DNA of 64,000 bases, from the NCBI GenBank assembly GCA_964535025.1, contig CAZHRW010000149.1:1-64000 (forward strand). Direction: 5' to 3'. Made by a program: the position numbers and the translations under genes. Positions 53,499 through 62,124 of this stretch are shown one piece after another. Position 1 is the first letter of the stretch; each line of letters starts with the position of its first letter. The DNA comes from JAAYZK01 sp964535025. Lineage in GTDB: Bacteria > Planctomycetota > Phycisphaerae > SM23-33 > FEN-1343. The notes under the pieces were generated by a model, which was not told where the DNA came from, made no database searches, and saw nothing but the letters and a program-made list of their open reading frames with translations.

Positions 53499-53963
53499 AT
53501 GAACACGTTCAAGAAGATCGTGGCGCTGGGGTTCTTCATCGGCGTCCTGGCGGTCGCCGTCGCGGCGGTGACCGTGGCTCAGCAACGCGGGGGACGGGAC
53601 CGGATGCCCGGCCGGATGCCACAGGACAATCAGCAGCCCGACGACCAGATGCAGCCGCGCTGCCGCGAGTTCATGCAGCGCCGCCGGCAGATGCTCGACG
53701 AGATCGCGGCCATGGAGCAGCGGTTGATGGAAATGGTCGAAACGCTGAACACCGCCGCCGACGAGCAGGCCCGGATGGATGCGCTGGTGGCGCTGGTCAA
53801 CGAGCTGGCCGACCAGCACATCGAGATGTTTAGGAAGATCCAGCGGATGCACGAAGACGGCATGCGGCACACGGGCATGCACATGCGGTACGGGCCGAGG
53901 TCCATGATGGGCTGCCCGATGATGTCCGATGACATGGACGGCGCCGGCGACACGTCGCCGTGA
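53499..53963 (+). CDS. Small secreted or membrane-anchored Met/His-rich protein
   Basis: 154 residues from ATG 53499 with CAGGAGGG upstream. A hydrophobic N-terminal segment (about 8-26) acts as signal or anchor. The mature part has coiled-coil-like Gln/Glu/Met stretches (CREFMQRRRQMLDEIAAMEQRLMEMVETL). The C-terminus is rich in Met and His (GMRHTGMHMRYGPRSMMGCPMMSDDM). The layout recalls CpxP/CnrX-like metal-sensing or metal-binding proteins, but no family motif (LTxxQ) is seen, so this is only a suggestion. Confidence 0.6.
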   Translation: MNTFKKIVALGFFIGVLAVAVAAVTVAQQRGGRDRMPGRMPQDNQQPDDQMQPRCREFMQRRRQMLDEIAAMEQRLMEMVETLNTAADEQARMDALVALVNELADQHIEMFRKIQRMHEDGMRHTGMHMRYGPRSMMGCPMMSDDMDGAGDTSP

Positions 53964-53994
53964 CCGGGCGGCCGTGGCCGCCGGGCGCACACAA

Positions 53995-54021
53995 ACGCCC
54001 GCACGGATCCCGCGCGGGCGT
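53995..54021. terminator. Hairpin between convergent genes
   Basis: ACGCCCGC (53995-54002) pairs with GCGGGCGT (54014-54021). A second, smaller stem GGCGGCC/GGCCGCC lies just before it (about 53967-53982). Both lie between the Met/His-rich gene and the small basic protein gene. Confidence 0.5.
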
Positions 54022-54044
54022 CGCAGACGGTCGGTCCGGACGTC

Positions 54045-54236
54045 TCAGGCCTGCTGCGCCTGGCCCGGCTTGGGCGGCGGGCTGGCCGGATCGTGGGCGC
54101 GGAGGTAGAGTTTGGTCTTGCGCCGGAAGTCACGGCGGAGCTTGCCCTTCTCGAAGCCGACCCCGCCCTTGCGGCCGTGGTTGGCCCGCTTGCTCCGCCA
54201 GCGCCGCAGTTTCCCGTTGCGTTGTCGATGCGACAT
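54045..54236 (-). CDS. Small, very basic protein of unknown function
   Basis: 63 residues. It begins MSHRQRNGKLRRWRSKRANH and continues with many Lys and Arg (GKLRRDFRRKTKLYLRAHD), ending in a Pro-rich tail. The charge suggests binding to RNA or ribosomes. It lies in a zone of translation-related genes (def and smpB follow). I do not recognise a named family. The start has no clear ribosome site on the minus strand. It is convergent with the Met/His-rich gene. Confidence 0.6.
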   Translation of the reverse strand: MSHRQRNGKLRRWRSKRANHGRKGGVGFEKGKLRRDFRRKTKLYLRAHDPASPPPKPGQAQQA

Positions 54237-54459
54237 GCTAATGCTCCTGCAAATCGTTGCTGCCTGCCTGCGAAAGACGAGAATTCTACCACGACGGCAG
54301 CGGGGAGCAATGGACTTTTTGGCCCGGCGTCGAATTCGCCGCCGCCGCCGCCGCGGGTTTTTCGCCGAACGCCGACCCCCGGGCGGCGCGGCCGCGTGTG
54401 CAGTAGGGGGCGATCACGGGCTTGTAGGAAGGATCTGTCCTTCGGTAAGATAGGGTATC

Positions 54460-55002
54460 ATGAACGCACTAGCCGTCGTGGACATTCCGTCGCTGACCAT
54501 CGTGAAATACCCCGATCCCCGTCTGCGCGACCAAGGCGAGACGGTCACGGTGTTCGACGAGCACCTCCGCGCCCTGATCGAGAAGATGTTCGAGTTGATG
54601 TACCGCTACAACGGCGTCGGCCTGGCCGCCCAGCAGGTGGGCCTGCCGCTGCGGCTGTTCGTGGCCAACCCGACGCTCAGCGAGGGCGACGAGCGGATCT
54701 ACATCAATTCGGAATTGATCGACCTGTCCGGCAGCGCCGAGGCCGAGGAAGGGTGCCTGAGCTTCCCGAACCTCTACGTCGCCATCAAACGGGCCGCGAC
54801 CGCCACGATCCGCGCGACCGACGCCGAGGGCAACACCTTCGAGCAGACCGGGGGGGACCTGCTCGCGCGGATCTACCAGCACGAGCACGACCACACCGAA
54901 GGACGGCTGCTGGTCGACCGGATGTCCCCGGTCGCGAAGATCGCCAATCGCCGACTGCTCAAGGCGATGGAAGACGAGTACGCCTCGCGGCAGGGGCGGT
55001 AA
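54460..55002 (+). CDS. def: Peptide deformylase
   Basis: 180 residues. Motif 1 NGVGLAAQQVG, motif 2 EEGCLSFP and motif 3 QHEHDHTEG are present, which supply the metal-binding Cys and two His and the catalytic Glu. In motif 3 the usual Leu after HExDH is Thr. The enzyme removes the formyl group from new proteins. The ATG follows AGGGTATC at 54460. It is followed by smpB after 39 bases, so the two are likely co-transcribed. Confidence 0.94.
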   Translation: MNALAVVDIPSLTIVKYPDPRLRDQGETVTVFDEHLRALIEKMFELMYRYNGVGLAAQQVGLPLRLFVANPTLSEGDERIYINSELIDLSGSAEAEEGCLSFPNLYVAIKRAATATIRATDAEGNTFEQTGGDLLARIYQHEHDHTEGRLLVDRMSPVAKIANRRLLKAMEDEYASRQGR

Positions 55003-55041
55003 CGGCGAGAGGCGCCGCCTGTCGGCGGGCGACGATCCCTG

Positions 55042-55536
55042 ATGGCCAAGAAGCACAAGACAGCCACCGGCCAGGCCCCGTCGGGCCCGCACGCCCCGCG
55101 GTTCCGCAACCGCCGCGCGTTCCACGAGTATCACATCGACGAGCGGGTCGAGGCGGGGCTGGTGCTCACCGGCACGGAGGTCAAGAGCCTCCGGGCGGGC
55201 AAGTGCAACCTCGAGGAGGCCTACGCGCGTGTGAGCGGCGAGGAGGTCTTCCTCGTCGGCGCCGAGATCGCCACCTACCCCCAGGCCGTCGGCGTTCTCC
55301 AGCACGAGCCGAAACGCACGCGCAAGTGCCTGCTGCACAAGCGGCAGATCGACGAACTGGCCAAGCTCACCGCCCAGAAGGGCATGACGATCATCCCCCT
55401 GGCCGTCTACTTCCATCACGGCTACGCCAAGGTCGAGCTCGGCGTCGGTCGCGGCAAGCAGTTGCGCGACAAGCGGCGCGACCTCAAGGACCGCCAGGTC
55501 AAGCGCGACATCCAGCGGGCCATGCGGGGCCGCTAG
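55042..55536 (+). CDS. smpB: SsrA-binding protein SmpB
   Basis: 164 residues. The OB-fold core has RFRNRRAFHEYHIDERVEAGLVLTGTEVKSLR at the start, and the C-terminal tail RGKQLRDKRRDLKDRQVKRDIQRAMRGR is the part that enters the decoding centre. It is essential for trans-translation with tmRNA. tmRNA itself is not visible in the window. The gene lies 39 bases after def. RNase R, its functional partner, is nearby at 50093. Confidence 0.95.
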   Translation: MAKKHKTATGQAPSGPHAPRFRNRRAFHEYHIDERVEAGLVLTGTEVKSLRAGKCNLEEAYARVSGEEVFLVGAEIATYPQAVGVLQHEPKRTRKCLLHKRQIDELAKLTAQKGMTIIPLAVYFHHGYAKVELGVGRGKQLRDKRRDLKDRQVKRDIQRAMRGR

Positions 55537-55698
55537 AGGCACCATAACACACCAGCGATACCCACACGACCCGCGGCCGGTACCGCAGGCGCGCTTCGCC
55601 GGGATCATCACCCGCATCGACTTGTGTTTCGCCGTTGGCGCACGCCCCTCAATCGACACCGTCGCCCCCTTATGATCATTGTACCGCCACGCAGCAAG

Positions 55699-57030
55699 TT
55701 ACGGCAACCAGGCCCCGTAGCCCCGCAGGCGGTCGCGCAGGTCATCGGTGTCCACCGCGTGGACGTTGGCGTCGGCGGTCGTCGCGGCCATCGCCGCGGC
55801 CAGGCCCGCCGCTTCGCCCATGGCCAGGCAGGGCGGCATCACGCGAATCGAGCCGTGCACGGCCCGGTCGGCCGAGACATCCCGCCCGGCCGTCAGGACG
55901 TTCCGCAGGTCCCGGGGCGTCAGGCAGCGGTAGGGGATGCCGTGCGATTCGCCGGGGCCGTAGCGGTGCGTGCCCTCTTTCATCGACTTGGGGGTGCCGT
56001 TGGCATCTTTGCGGGAGCCGTGGATGTCCACGTAATAGTTGTTGCGGCAGATCTCGTCGGGGAAGCTCTTGCGGGCGAGGTAGTCGTCGAGGGTGAGGCG
56101 GTAGTCGCCGACGATCCGCCGGCTCTCGCGGATGCCCATCAGCGCGCCGGTGTTGACCACGTAACTGGAGGCGAAGGCAGCCGGGTGGTAGGCGGCCAGT
56201 GCGTCGCGGAGCTGTTTCGCCATCCGGCGGCCGAGCATCATCGCGTCCGACAGCGAGGCCGGGTCGGTCGAGTCGACACCATACAGGTGGGCGGCGTTGA
56301 AGCCGACGGTGCCGGGTCCCAGCGTGTTGTTGCACAGGTGGGCGTCGAGGATGTCGGGGAAGTCCGGGTCGTCCTTGATCAGGTGGGCGGGACTGTGGGG
56401 GTTGCCGGGGTGCAGCCAGGGCCCGTGCCTGTAGTGGTAGTCGTTCACGCCGGCCAGGTCGAAGCAGTGCGTGGCGGCCTGGAGGTTGCCCTCCTCGTCG
56501 CCCATCTCAAAGTCGGCCCCGGCCCACGCGGCCAGGTCGCCGTCGCCGGTGCAGTCGACGAAGACCTTCGCCCGCAGGGCCCTCAGGCCGGCCTTGGAGG
56601 CGGTGATGATCGCATTGACGCCGCCGTGCTCATCGCGTTGGACGGCCGCCAGCGTCGTAAACAGCCGTACCGTCGCCCCGGCGTCGGTGACCAGGTCGTC
56701 GTAGATCCGCTTGAGACCTTCCGGGTCGATGGGGACCCAGTCCATCGCGTCGTCGGCGACGTGGGGCTGTTGAGCCTTGCTCAGCGTGAACACCCGCTCG
56801 GCCAGGCCGCGATAGATGAGCTTTTCCTTGTCGGAGAACGGGCACCACGCCGGCACGAGTCCGGCGGTGCCCATTCCGCCCAGGCAGCCGGTCGATTCGA
56901 TCAGCAGCGTCCTGGCGCCCTCGCGAGCGGCGGCGGTCGCGGCGGTGCAGCCGGCGGGCCCGCCGCCGGCGACGATGACGTCCCAGGTGTCGTCCAGGTC
57001 GAGCGATCGGGTGAAGGAGACGGTTGGCAT
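55699..57030 (-). CDS. FAD-dependent oxidoreductase (PF12831-like)
   Basis: 443 residues from ATG 57030 with GAGAGG upstream; a TTG 12 bases further up is possible. The FAD fingerprint is WDVIVAGGGPAGCTAATAAAREGARTLLIE near residues 14-43 and a second motif is VFVDCTGDGDLAAWAG (about 170-185). Planctomycetes carry many of these flavoproteins, often linked to sugar or sulfatase clusters. No signal peptide is seen. It follows the NSS transporter by eight bases, so the two form an operon, perhaps acting on the transported compound. Confidence 0.8.
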   Translation of the reverse strand: MPTVSFTRSLDLDDTWDVIVAGGGPAGCTAATAAAREGARTLLIESTGCLGGMGTAGLVPAWCPFSDKEKLIYRGLAERVFTLSKAQQPHVADDAMDWVPIDPEGLKRIYDDLVTDAGATVRLFTTLAAVQRDEHGGVNAIITASKAGLRALRAKVFVDCTGDGDLAAWAGADFEMGDEEGNLQAATHCFDLAGVNDYHYRHGPWLHPGNPHSPAHLIKDDPDFPDILDAHLCNNTLGPGTVGFNAAHLYGVDSTDPASLSDAMMLGRRMAKQLRDALAAYHPAAFASSYVVNTGALMGIRESRRIVGDYRLTLDDYLARKSFPDEICRNNYYVDIHGSRKDANGTPKSMKEGTHRYGPGESHGIPYRCLTPRDLRNVLTAGRDVSADRAVHGSIRVMPPCLAMGEAAGLAAAMAATTADANVHAVDTDDLRDRLRGYGAWLP

Positions 57031-57038
57031 CGGGCCTC

Positions 57039-59282
57039 TCAATCCTTGGTGTTGTTATCGAACCCCTCGGAGACCTGGGCGGCTTCGGCGCCCCCGGCGG
57101 CCTTGAGGGCCAGGTAGAAGCATAGCAGCAGCCCGCCGACCACCAGCAGGAGCATCACGGCCAGGGTCGCCAGCGACCAGCCGGAGAGTGTCGGGTGTTC
57201 CACCGCCGGCCGGGTCGCCGGTTGCGTTGTCGCCACCTGGGATGCGGCCTGTTGCGTGGCGGCGGGTTGGGGGGTTGGCGCGACGGCCGCTTGGCCCGGC
57301 CGGGTCGCCGGCTGCGTGGCGGCCGGTTGGGTTGCCGCCGCGACGGCGTCGGCGTCCGGCCGATCGAACTGCCCGGCCATCACCAGCAGGGCCAGCAGCA
57401 GGCCGGCGCAGGCGCCGGTGGAAAGGACCGACAGGCTGGCGGCCCCGCGGGCCCAGCGGCTGGGGCGCCGGCGGTCGGTCTCGGCGACGACGACGCCGGC
57501 GGCGCCCAGCACCAGGGCCAGCAGGCTGAGGCCCAGGCCGGTCAGCAGGACCGTCCGACCGGCGGTGAGGGCGGCTTTGCCGGCGTCCTGCAGGCCGGCG
57601 TCGGTGTAGTCGGCCTTGGCATGGAGGGCATGGGCGAAGCCGAGGCACACGAGCACCACGGCGACGACGGCCAACGCCAGGCCCAGGAGGCCGCCCGTCC
57701 GCGGCCCGGTGGGGTGGCCGACGTGGGCGGCGTGGGTATCGGCGCCGCCCGAGCGGATCAGGCTCAGCGCCACCGCCAGCAGGGGAGCCACGGCGCCGAC
57801 GATCAGGGCGACCAGGTGGGGCCAGTGGGTGAACCCCTTGTCGGTCTTGAGAAACCCGGGTGTTGTCGCCTGATCGAAGAGGCTCCAGATGAACAGCGCC
57901 GAGAGCATCACCGGGACGACGACACGGATCAGCCAGTCCCACCACGCGCCCAGCCGCCAGTCGCTTCGCTCGTTGGCGTGGTGGCGCAGGCGGGCGATGC
58001 GGTACGTCCAGCCCAGTACGACGCACTGCAGCAGTCCCAGCAGGGCGATCCCCCACGGCCCCATGATCAGCCCGTCCATCGCGTCCAGCCACAGCAGGCC
58101 GCCCCGTGTGCAGTAGAGAAGGCCGATGCCCAGGGCAACCAGGACCATGATCACCAGGGCGACGTGGCGATTGCACCGCAGCTTGTCGACGATGGAGGCC
58201 AGGACGCTCTCGGCGATGGAGAACGCCGAGTCGATGCCCAGCGTGATCAGGGCGAAGAAGAAGATCGTCGAGAACAGCGCCGAATAGGGCAGTTGGGCCA
58301 GGGCGTAGGGAAACGCTACGAACGCCAGGCCGGGCCCTTCCTTGGCGACGGTGTCGACCGCCCCGCCGGTGGTCACCGCCATGCCCCCCAGCGTGGCGAA
58401 CACGGCGATGCCCGCGACAAAGCTGGTGCCCATGTCGCCCAGGCCGATGATGGCGGCGTTGTTGTTCAGATCGCTCTTGCGATGAAGGAAGCTGGCGTAG
58501 GTGACCATCACGCCGAACGCCAGGCTCATCGAGAAGAACACCTGCCCGAAGGCGTAACGCCAGGTCGTCGGCTTGGCCAGTTCCGACCAGACGGGCCGGA
58601 GGTAGTATTCCAGCCCCGTCTCGGCGCCCTCAAGGGTGAGGCCGCGGACGGTGAGGATCAGCAGCATCAGCCATGGCAGCGGGACGGTCCACAGGACGAT
58701 CCTGCTGACCAGCCGGACGCCGCGGAAGATGCACAGGTAGATCATCACCCACACGACGATCAGGCTCCAGACGATATTCGGCACCAGCCCGCCCAGCGTG
58801 CCCGGCGGGGCGTTCTCGGGCATCTGGAGATAGGTCCCGTAGAAGTACCCTTCGGCCTGCGTGACGCCCTCGGCGCCCTTGGCGGCCCAGGGCAGCTCGC
58901 CGCCGTTGAACAGCCCCTGCACGCTGACGAGAAAGAAGCTCAGGCAGTAGGCCAGGATGACGGCGTAGTAGGTAACGATGACGAACCCCAGCAGGATCCC
59001 CCACCAGCCGACCGGCTCGCTGCGGCGGTTGACGCCCCGGAAGGCGTCGGGGGCCGCCCGCTGTGTCATGTGGCCGAGGCTGAACTCCAGGATCAGCACC
59101 GGAATGCCGATCAGGAGCATCCCGACGATGTAGGGGATCAGGAACGCACCGCCGCCGTAGCTGTAGAGCTTGTAGGGGAAGCCCCACAGGTTGCCCAGCC
59201 CGACGGCCGAGCCGATGGCGGCCAGGACGAAGCCGGATCGCGTTCCCCAGTTCTCACGCTGTTCTTCCAGGAGTTGGGCCAT
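57039..59282 (-). CDS. Neurotransmitter:sodium symporter (NSS/SNF family) with repeat-rich C-terminus
   Basis: 747 residues from ATG 59282 (GAGG upstream). The first helix has GFVLAAIGSAVGLGNLWGFPY, the sodium and substrate site of LeuT-like proteins, then eleven or more helices. Residues after about 660 are a low-complexity stretch of TQPATRP-type repeats, and the chain ends with one more membrane helix (LATLAVMLLLVVGGLLLCFYLAL). Bacterial members take up amino acids with sodium. The sodium drive agrees with the possible sodium N-ATPase elsewhere in the window. It is longer than usual NSS proteins (about 450-510). Confidence 0.88.
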   Translation of the reverse strand: MAQLLEEQRENWGTRSGFVLAAIGSAVGLGNLWGFPYKLYSYGGGAFLIPYIVGMLLIGIPVLILEFSLGHMTQRAAPDAFRGVNRRSEPVGWWGILLGFVIVTYYAVILAYCLSFFLVSVQGLFNGGELPWAAKGAEGVTQAEGYFYGTYLQMPENAPPGTLGGLVPNIVWSLIVVWVMIYLCIFRGVRLVSRIVLWTVPLPWLMLLILTVRGLTLEGAETGLEYYLRPVWSELAKPTTWRYAFGQVFFSMSLAFGVMVTYASFLHRKSDLNNNAAIIGLGDMGTSFVAGIAVFATLGGMAVTTGGAVDTVAKEGPGLAFVAFPYALAQLPYSALFSTIFFFALITLGIDSAFSIAESVLASIVDKLRCNRHVALVIMVLVALGIGLLYCTRGGLLWLDAMDGLIMGPWGIALLGLLQCVVLGWTYRIARLRHHANERSDWRLGAWWDWLIRVVVPVMLSALFIWSLFDQATTPGFLKTDKGFTHWPHLVALIVGAVAPLLAVALSLIRSGGADTHAAHVGHPTGPRTGGLLGLALAVVAVVLVCLGFAHALHAKADYTDAGLQDAGKAALTAGRTVLLTGLGLSLLALVLGAAGVVVAETDRRRPSRWARGAASLSVLSTGACAGLLLALLVMAGQFDRPDADAVAAATQPAATQPATRPGQAAVAPTPQPAATQQAASQVATTQPATRPAVEHPTLSGWSLATLAVMLLLVVGGLLLCFYLALKAAGGAEAAQVSEGFDNNTKD

Positions 59283-59473
59283 GGGTCGCCTCGCTGTCAC
59301 CCAGTGCGATCGATATGTGCTCGCCGATGCCTGTTAGTGTTGCAAAATCGCCGCCCAACGCAAGCGCAAAGCGGGTGGCCCCAATCGGCAGGGCGATCGG
59401 GCGCCACCCCCCTCAACATATTGAGCATTTCTTGCATAGAATAAGTAACGGCTGAAGTGGGCAAGGCGAAAAA

Positions 59474-59487
59474 TGTTTCATGTAACA
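59474..59487. promoter_or_regulatory. Palindromic operator-like site in the divergent NSS-folC region
   Basis: TGTTTCATGTAACA is a 14-base near-palindrome (12 of 14 symmetric). It lies in an AT-rich island (59415-59520) that stands out from the GC-rich surroundings. TCAACATATTGA at about 59413-59424 is a second small inverted repeat. Could bind a regulator of either gene. Confidence 0.3.
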
Positions 59488-59531
59488 TATGGACAAGTAT
59501 AGTCTTATGATACACTTACGAGCCTGACTGC

Positions 59532-59559
59532 TTGACTTGCCGGCCGGATCTGGTATAGT
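59532..59559 (+). promoter_or_regulatory. Strong sigma-70-like promoter of folC
   Basis: TTGACT (59532-59537) and TATAGT (59554-59559), 16-base spacer, five of six matches each. The ATG at 59570 is only 10 bases after the -10, so the message would be nearly leaderless. Confidence 0.6.
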
Positions 59560-59569
59560 TGCACTCACT

Positions 59570-60976
59570 ATGGCCATCGCAACCTCCGACAAGAAAACGA
59601 GTCGCGGCAAATCGGCCTCCGGGACCTTCCGCAGGTACGATGCCGCGCTCAAGTATCTGTTCTCCATGACCGACTATGAGCAGATGCTTCGGGTGCGCTA
59701 CAACCGCGACACCTTCAGTCTCGACCGTATGTATAAGCTCCTGGAGGGGTTAGGTAATCCCCAGGACCGGATCCGCAGCGTCCACATCGCCGGGACCAAG
59801 GGCAAGGGCTCCACGGTCGAGATGCTCAGTCAGATGCTGATCACCTGCGGGTACAAGGTCGGGGTGTACACCAGCCCGCACATCACCGACATCCGCGAGC
59901 GGATCCGCATCAACCACACGATGATCACCCAGGCGGCGATGACCCGCCTGATCTCGGCGGTCGAGCCGATCATCACCCGGATGGGCGACGAGAAGCCCAC
60001 GTTCTTCGAGATCCTCACGGCCATCGCGTTCCTGCACTTCGCCAACGAGGAGGTGGACGTCGCCGTCATCGAGACGGGTCTGGGCGGACGACTGGACTCG
60101 ACGAACGTGCTCATGCCGGACGTGTGCGGCCTGACGAGCATCTCGCTGGACCACATGCACCAGCTCGGTCGGACGGTCGACCAGATCGCCAAGGAGAAGG
60201 CGGGGATCTTCAAGCGGGACATCCCGGCCGTCAGCGTGCCGCAGCGGCCGGAGGTCGAGGTGGTCCTGCGCCGCGCCGCCAAGGAAGCCAAGACCCCGCT
60301 GATGTTCGCCGGCAAGGACATCGACTTCAGCTACCGCTTCGAGTCCAGCCGCGACAGCGGTCCGCAGACCCGCGTGTGCATGACCACCGACACCAGCCGC
60401 TTCGAGCACCTGCCCGTGCCGCTGCTCGGCGAGCACCAGGCCGTCAACTGCGGGCTGGCGCTGGCGCTGCTGGATGAGCTGAAGAAGAAGGGCTTCGACA
60501 AGATCGACGACGCCACCGCCATCGAAGGGCTCCGCCAGACCTATCTGCCCGGGCGCATGGAGATGGTCTGCCCCGACCCGCGGATCATCGCCGACGGCGC
60601 CCACAATGCCGCGTCCGTCGCGGCGTTGATGCGGGCGATCGGGCAGAACATCCCGTACGACTCGATGGTCGTCGTCTTCGGCTGTGCCGTCGACAAGGAC
60701 ATCCCCGGCATGATGCGGGAACTGGCGCTGGGCGCCGACAAGATCGTCTTCGCCTCGGTCGGCGGGACCCGCGCCGCCAAGACGCGCGACCTGGCCGACG
60801 CCTTCGAGGAGTGCACCGGCAAGACCGCCCAACTGGCCGACAGCGTCGAAGAGGCCCTCAACATCGCCGCCTCGGCCGTCAGCCGCGAGGACATCATCTG
60901 CGTGACCGGCAGTTTCTACCTCGTCGGCGCCGTCAAGGCGATCCTCGCCGCCCGTCAGCAGCCGCAGGTGTCCTAG
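59570..60976 (+). CDS. folC: Folylpolyglutamate/dihydrofolate synthase
   Basis: 468 residues from ATG 59570. The P-loop is HIAGTKGKGSTVEML (about 72-86), with VGVYTSPHITDIRERIRIN after it. VIETGLGGRLDSTNV and ISLDHMHQLG are the Mur-ligase central motifs, and the C-terminal domain has VICPDPRIIADGAHNAASV. The enzyme adds glutamate to folate and dihydropteroate derivatives. A short extra N-terminal tail (about 20 residues) is seen. It lies near an identified -35/-10 pair that would make its transcript nearly leaderless. Confidence 0.9.
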   Translation: MAIATSDKKTSRGKSASGTFRRYDAALKYLFSMTDYEQMLRVRYNRDTFSLDRMYKLLEGLGNPQDRIRSVHIAGTKGKGSTVEMLSQMLITCGYKVGVYTSPHITDIRERIRINHTMITQAAMTRLISAVEPIITRMGDEKPTFFEILTAIAFLHFANEEVDVAVIETGLGGRLDSTNVLMPDVCGLTSISLDHMHQLGRTVDQIAKEKAGIFKRDIPAVSVPQRPEVEVVLRRAAKEAKTPLMFAGKDIDFSYRFESSRDSGPQTRVCMTTDTSRFEHLPVPLLGEHQAVNCGLALALLDELKKKGFDKIDDATAIEGLRQTYLPGRMEMVCPDPRIIADGAHNAASVAALMRAIGQNIPYDSMVVVFGCAVDKDIPGMMRELALGADKIVFASVGGTRAAKTRDLADAFEECTGKTAQLADSVEEALNIAASAVSREDIICVTGSFYLVGAVKAILAARQQPQVS

Positions 60977-61837
60977 CTAGTCCCGCGGCGCGAAGGCGTC
61001 GGCGAACTCACGGGTGTCGATATTGGACGGCAGCGTTCGTCCGGTGGCGTAGCTGAACAGGACGGCCTTGAAGACGACGTCGGCGGCGCTGCTGAAGGCG
61101 ATGGCCAGCGCGACCACGATGACGGCGACGGCGACGCACGCCGCCGCGACCACCGCCGAGCCGCTCATCATCCCCAGGTAGATCAGCACGCCCGCGCCCA
61201 GCAGCACCGGGAGCATCACCAGGAAACTCAGCAGCCCCAGCGAGAAGTTCCCCACCAGCGCCGTGCCCCACGTCTTGCGGAGGACCGCCAGCGACCGCTT
61301 GAACGCCTTGGCGGGGCCGACGCCCTCGACGGCGATCACGGGCACCACCAGGTACGTCATGGCCGTCCAGGCCATCCCGAGGACCGCGGAGATGAACTGG
61401 GCCGCCCGCTTGTTGGAGTTCTCGATGATCCGCAGCACCACCCCGATGACCGCCGAGACGACGGCCCAGCCGAAGATCGGCCCGAATCGCCGCCACGCCA
61501 GAGCCAGCCCGTAGCCCAACGTGGGTCGCCCGCCGTTGAGGGCCTGCATCGCGCAGGCGACCAGGGCGGTGTTGAAGAAGACGATGACGAAGTAGTTGCA
61601 GAAGTAGAACGCGAACAGCGTCAGGTACATCACCACGTCGCCGTCACCCTCGCCGTTCTCCGCCGCGGCCCATTGCTCGATCGTGCCCGCCTGCCACAGC
61701 GGCAGGACGAAACTGGCCGAGACGACCATCGCCGCGATCCCCGCCAGCAGGGGCAGGACGATGAGGTGCTTGTGGTCCCACAGCAGGGCGTAACTCGTCT
61801 TGGCGTACTCCCAGCTTCGTGAAAGCGAATCGAACAT
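60977..61837 (-). CDS. DUF6159-like membrane protein
   Basis: 286 residues with about six membrane helices. The start FDSLSRSWEYAKTSYALLWDHKHLIVLPLLAGIAA is characteristic of the family; the middle has FNTALVACAMQALNGGRPTLGYGLALAWRR. The C-terminus ends with VVFKAVLFSYATGRTLPSNIDTREFADAF. No enzyme motif is recognised. It is convergent with folC, whose stop is right next to its own stop codon. Confidence 0.8.
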   Translation of the reverse strand: MFDSLSRSWEYAKTSYALLWDHKHLIVLPLLAGIAAMVVSASFVLPLWQAGTIEQWAAAENGEGDGDVVMYLTLFAFYFCNYFVIVFFNTALVACAMQALNGGRPTLGYGLALAWRRFGPIFGWAVVSAVIGVVLRIIENSNKRAAQFISAVLGMAWTAMTYLVVPVIAVEGVGPAKAFKRSLAVLRKTWGTALVGNFSLGLLSFLVMLPVLLGAGVLIYLGMMSGSAVVAAACVAVAVIVVALAIAFSSAADVVFKAVLFSYATGRTLPSNIDTREFADAFAPRD

Positions 61838-62124
61838 GGTCGTTCCCTTTCAAAGATAGGACGGCGGCGTCTCCCATGCGCCGACAGCCGCCAGGATAGG
61901 CGAACGCAACCCCAAAAACAAGGCGCTGTTGCGTTTGGACGGCCGGGGAGCGGTGCGGCTCAAGAAAAAGCGCGGCGGCGAACGATAAGCAGAGAGGACG
62001 GGCCAGCTTTGGCATCTCATCGTGTGCGCCCGGCGGGACGAATCCACACCGGCCCCGCCGAGCACGCGGAGGGCGGGTCGTCGCGGGTGTGGGACCTTTG
62101 CATTGGTTCACGGAAGGAGTTAGG

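Noticed and set aside
55537..55698. tmRNA gene near smpB
   Set aside because: No tRNA-Ala-like ends or tag-reading frame could be found in the gap.
57195..59444. Plus-strand frame of 749 codons opposite the NSS transporter
   Set aside because: Antisense shadow with His/Gln/Gly-rich composition; the minus strand codes a clear transporter.
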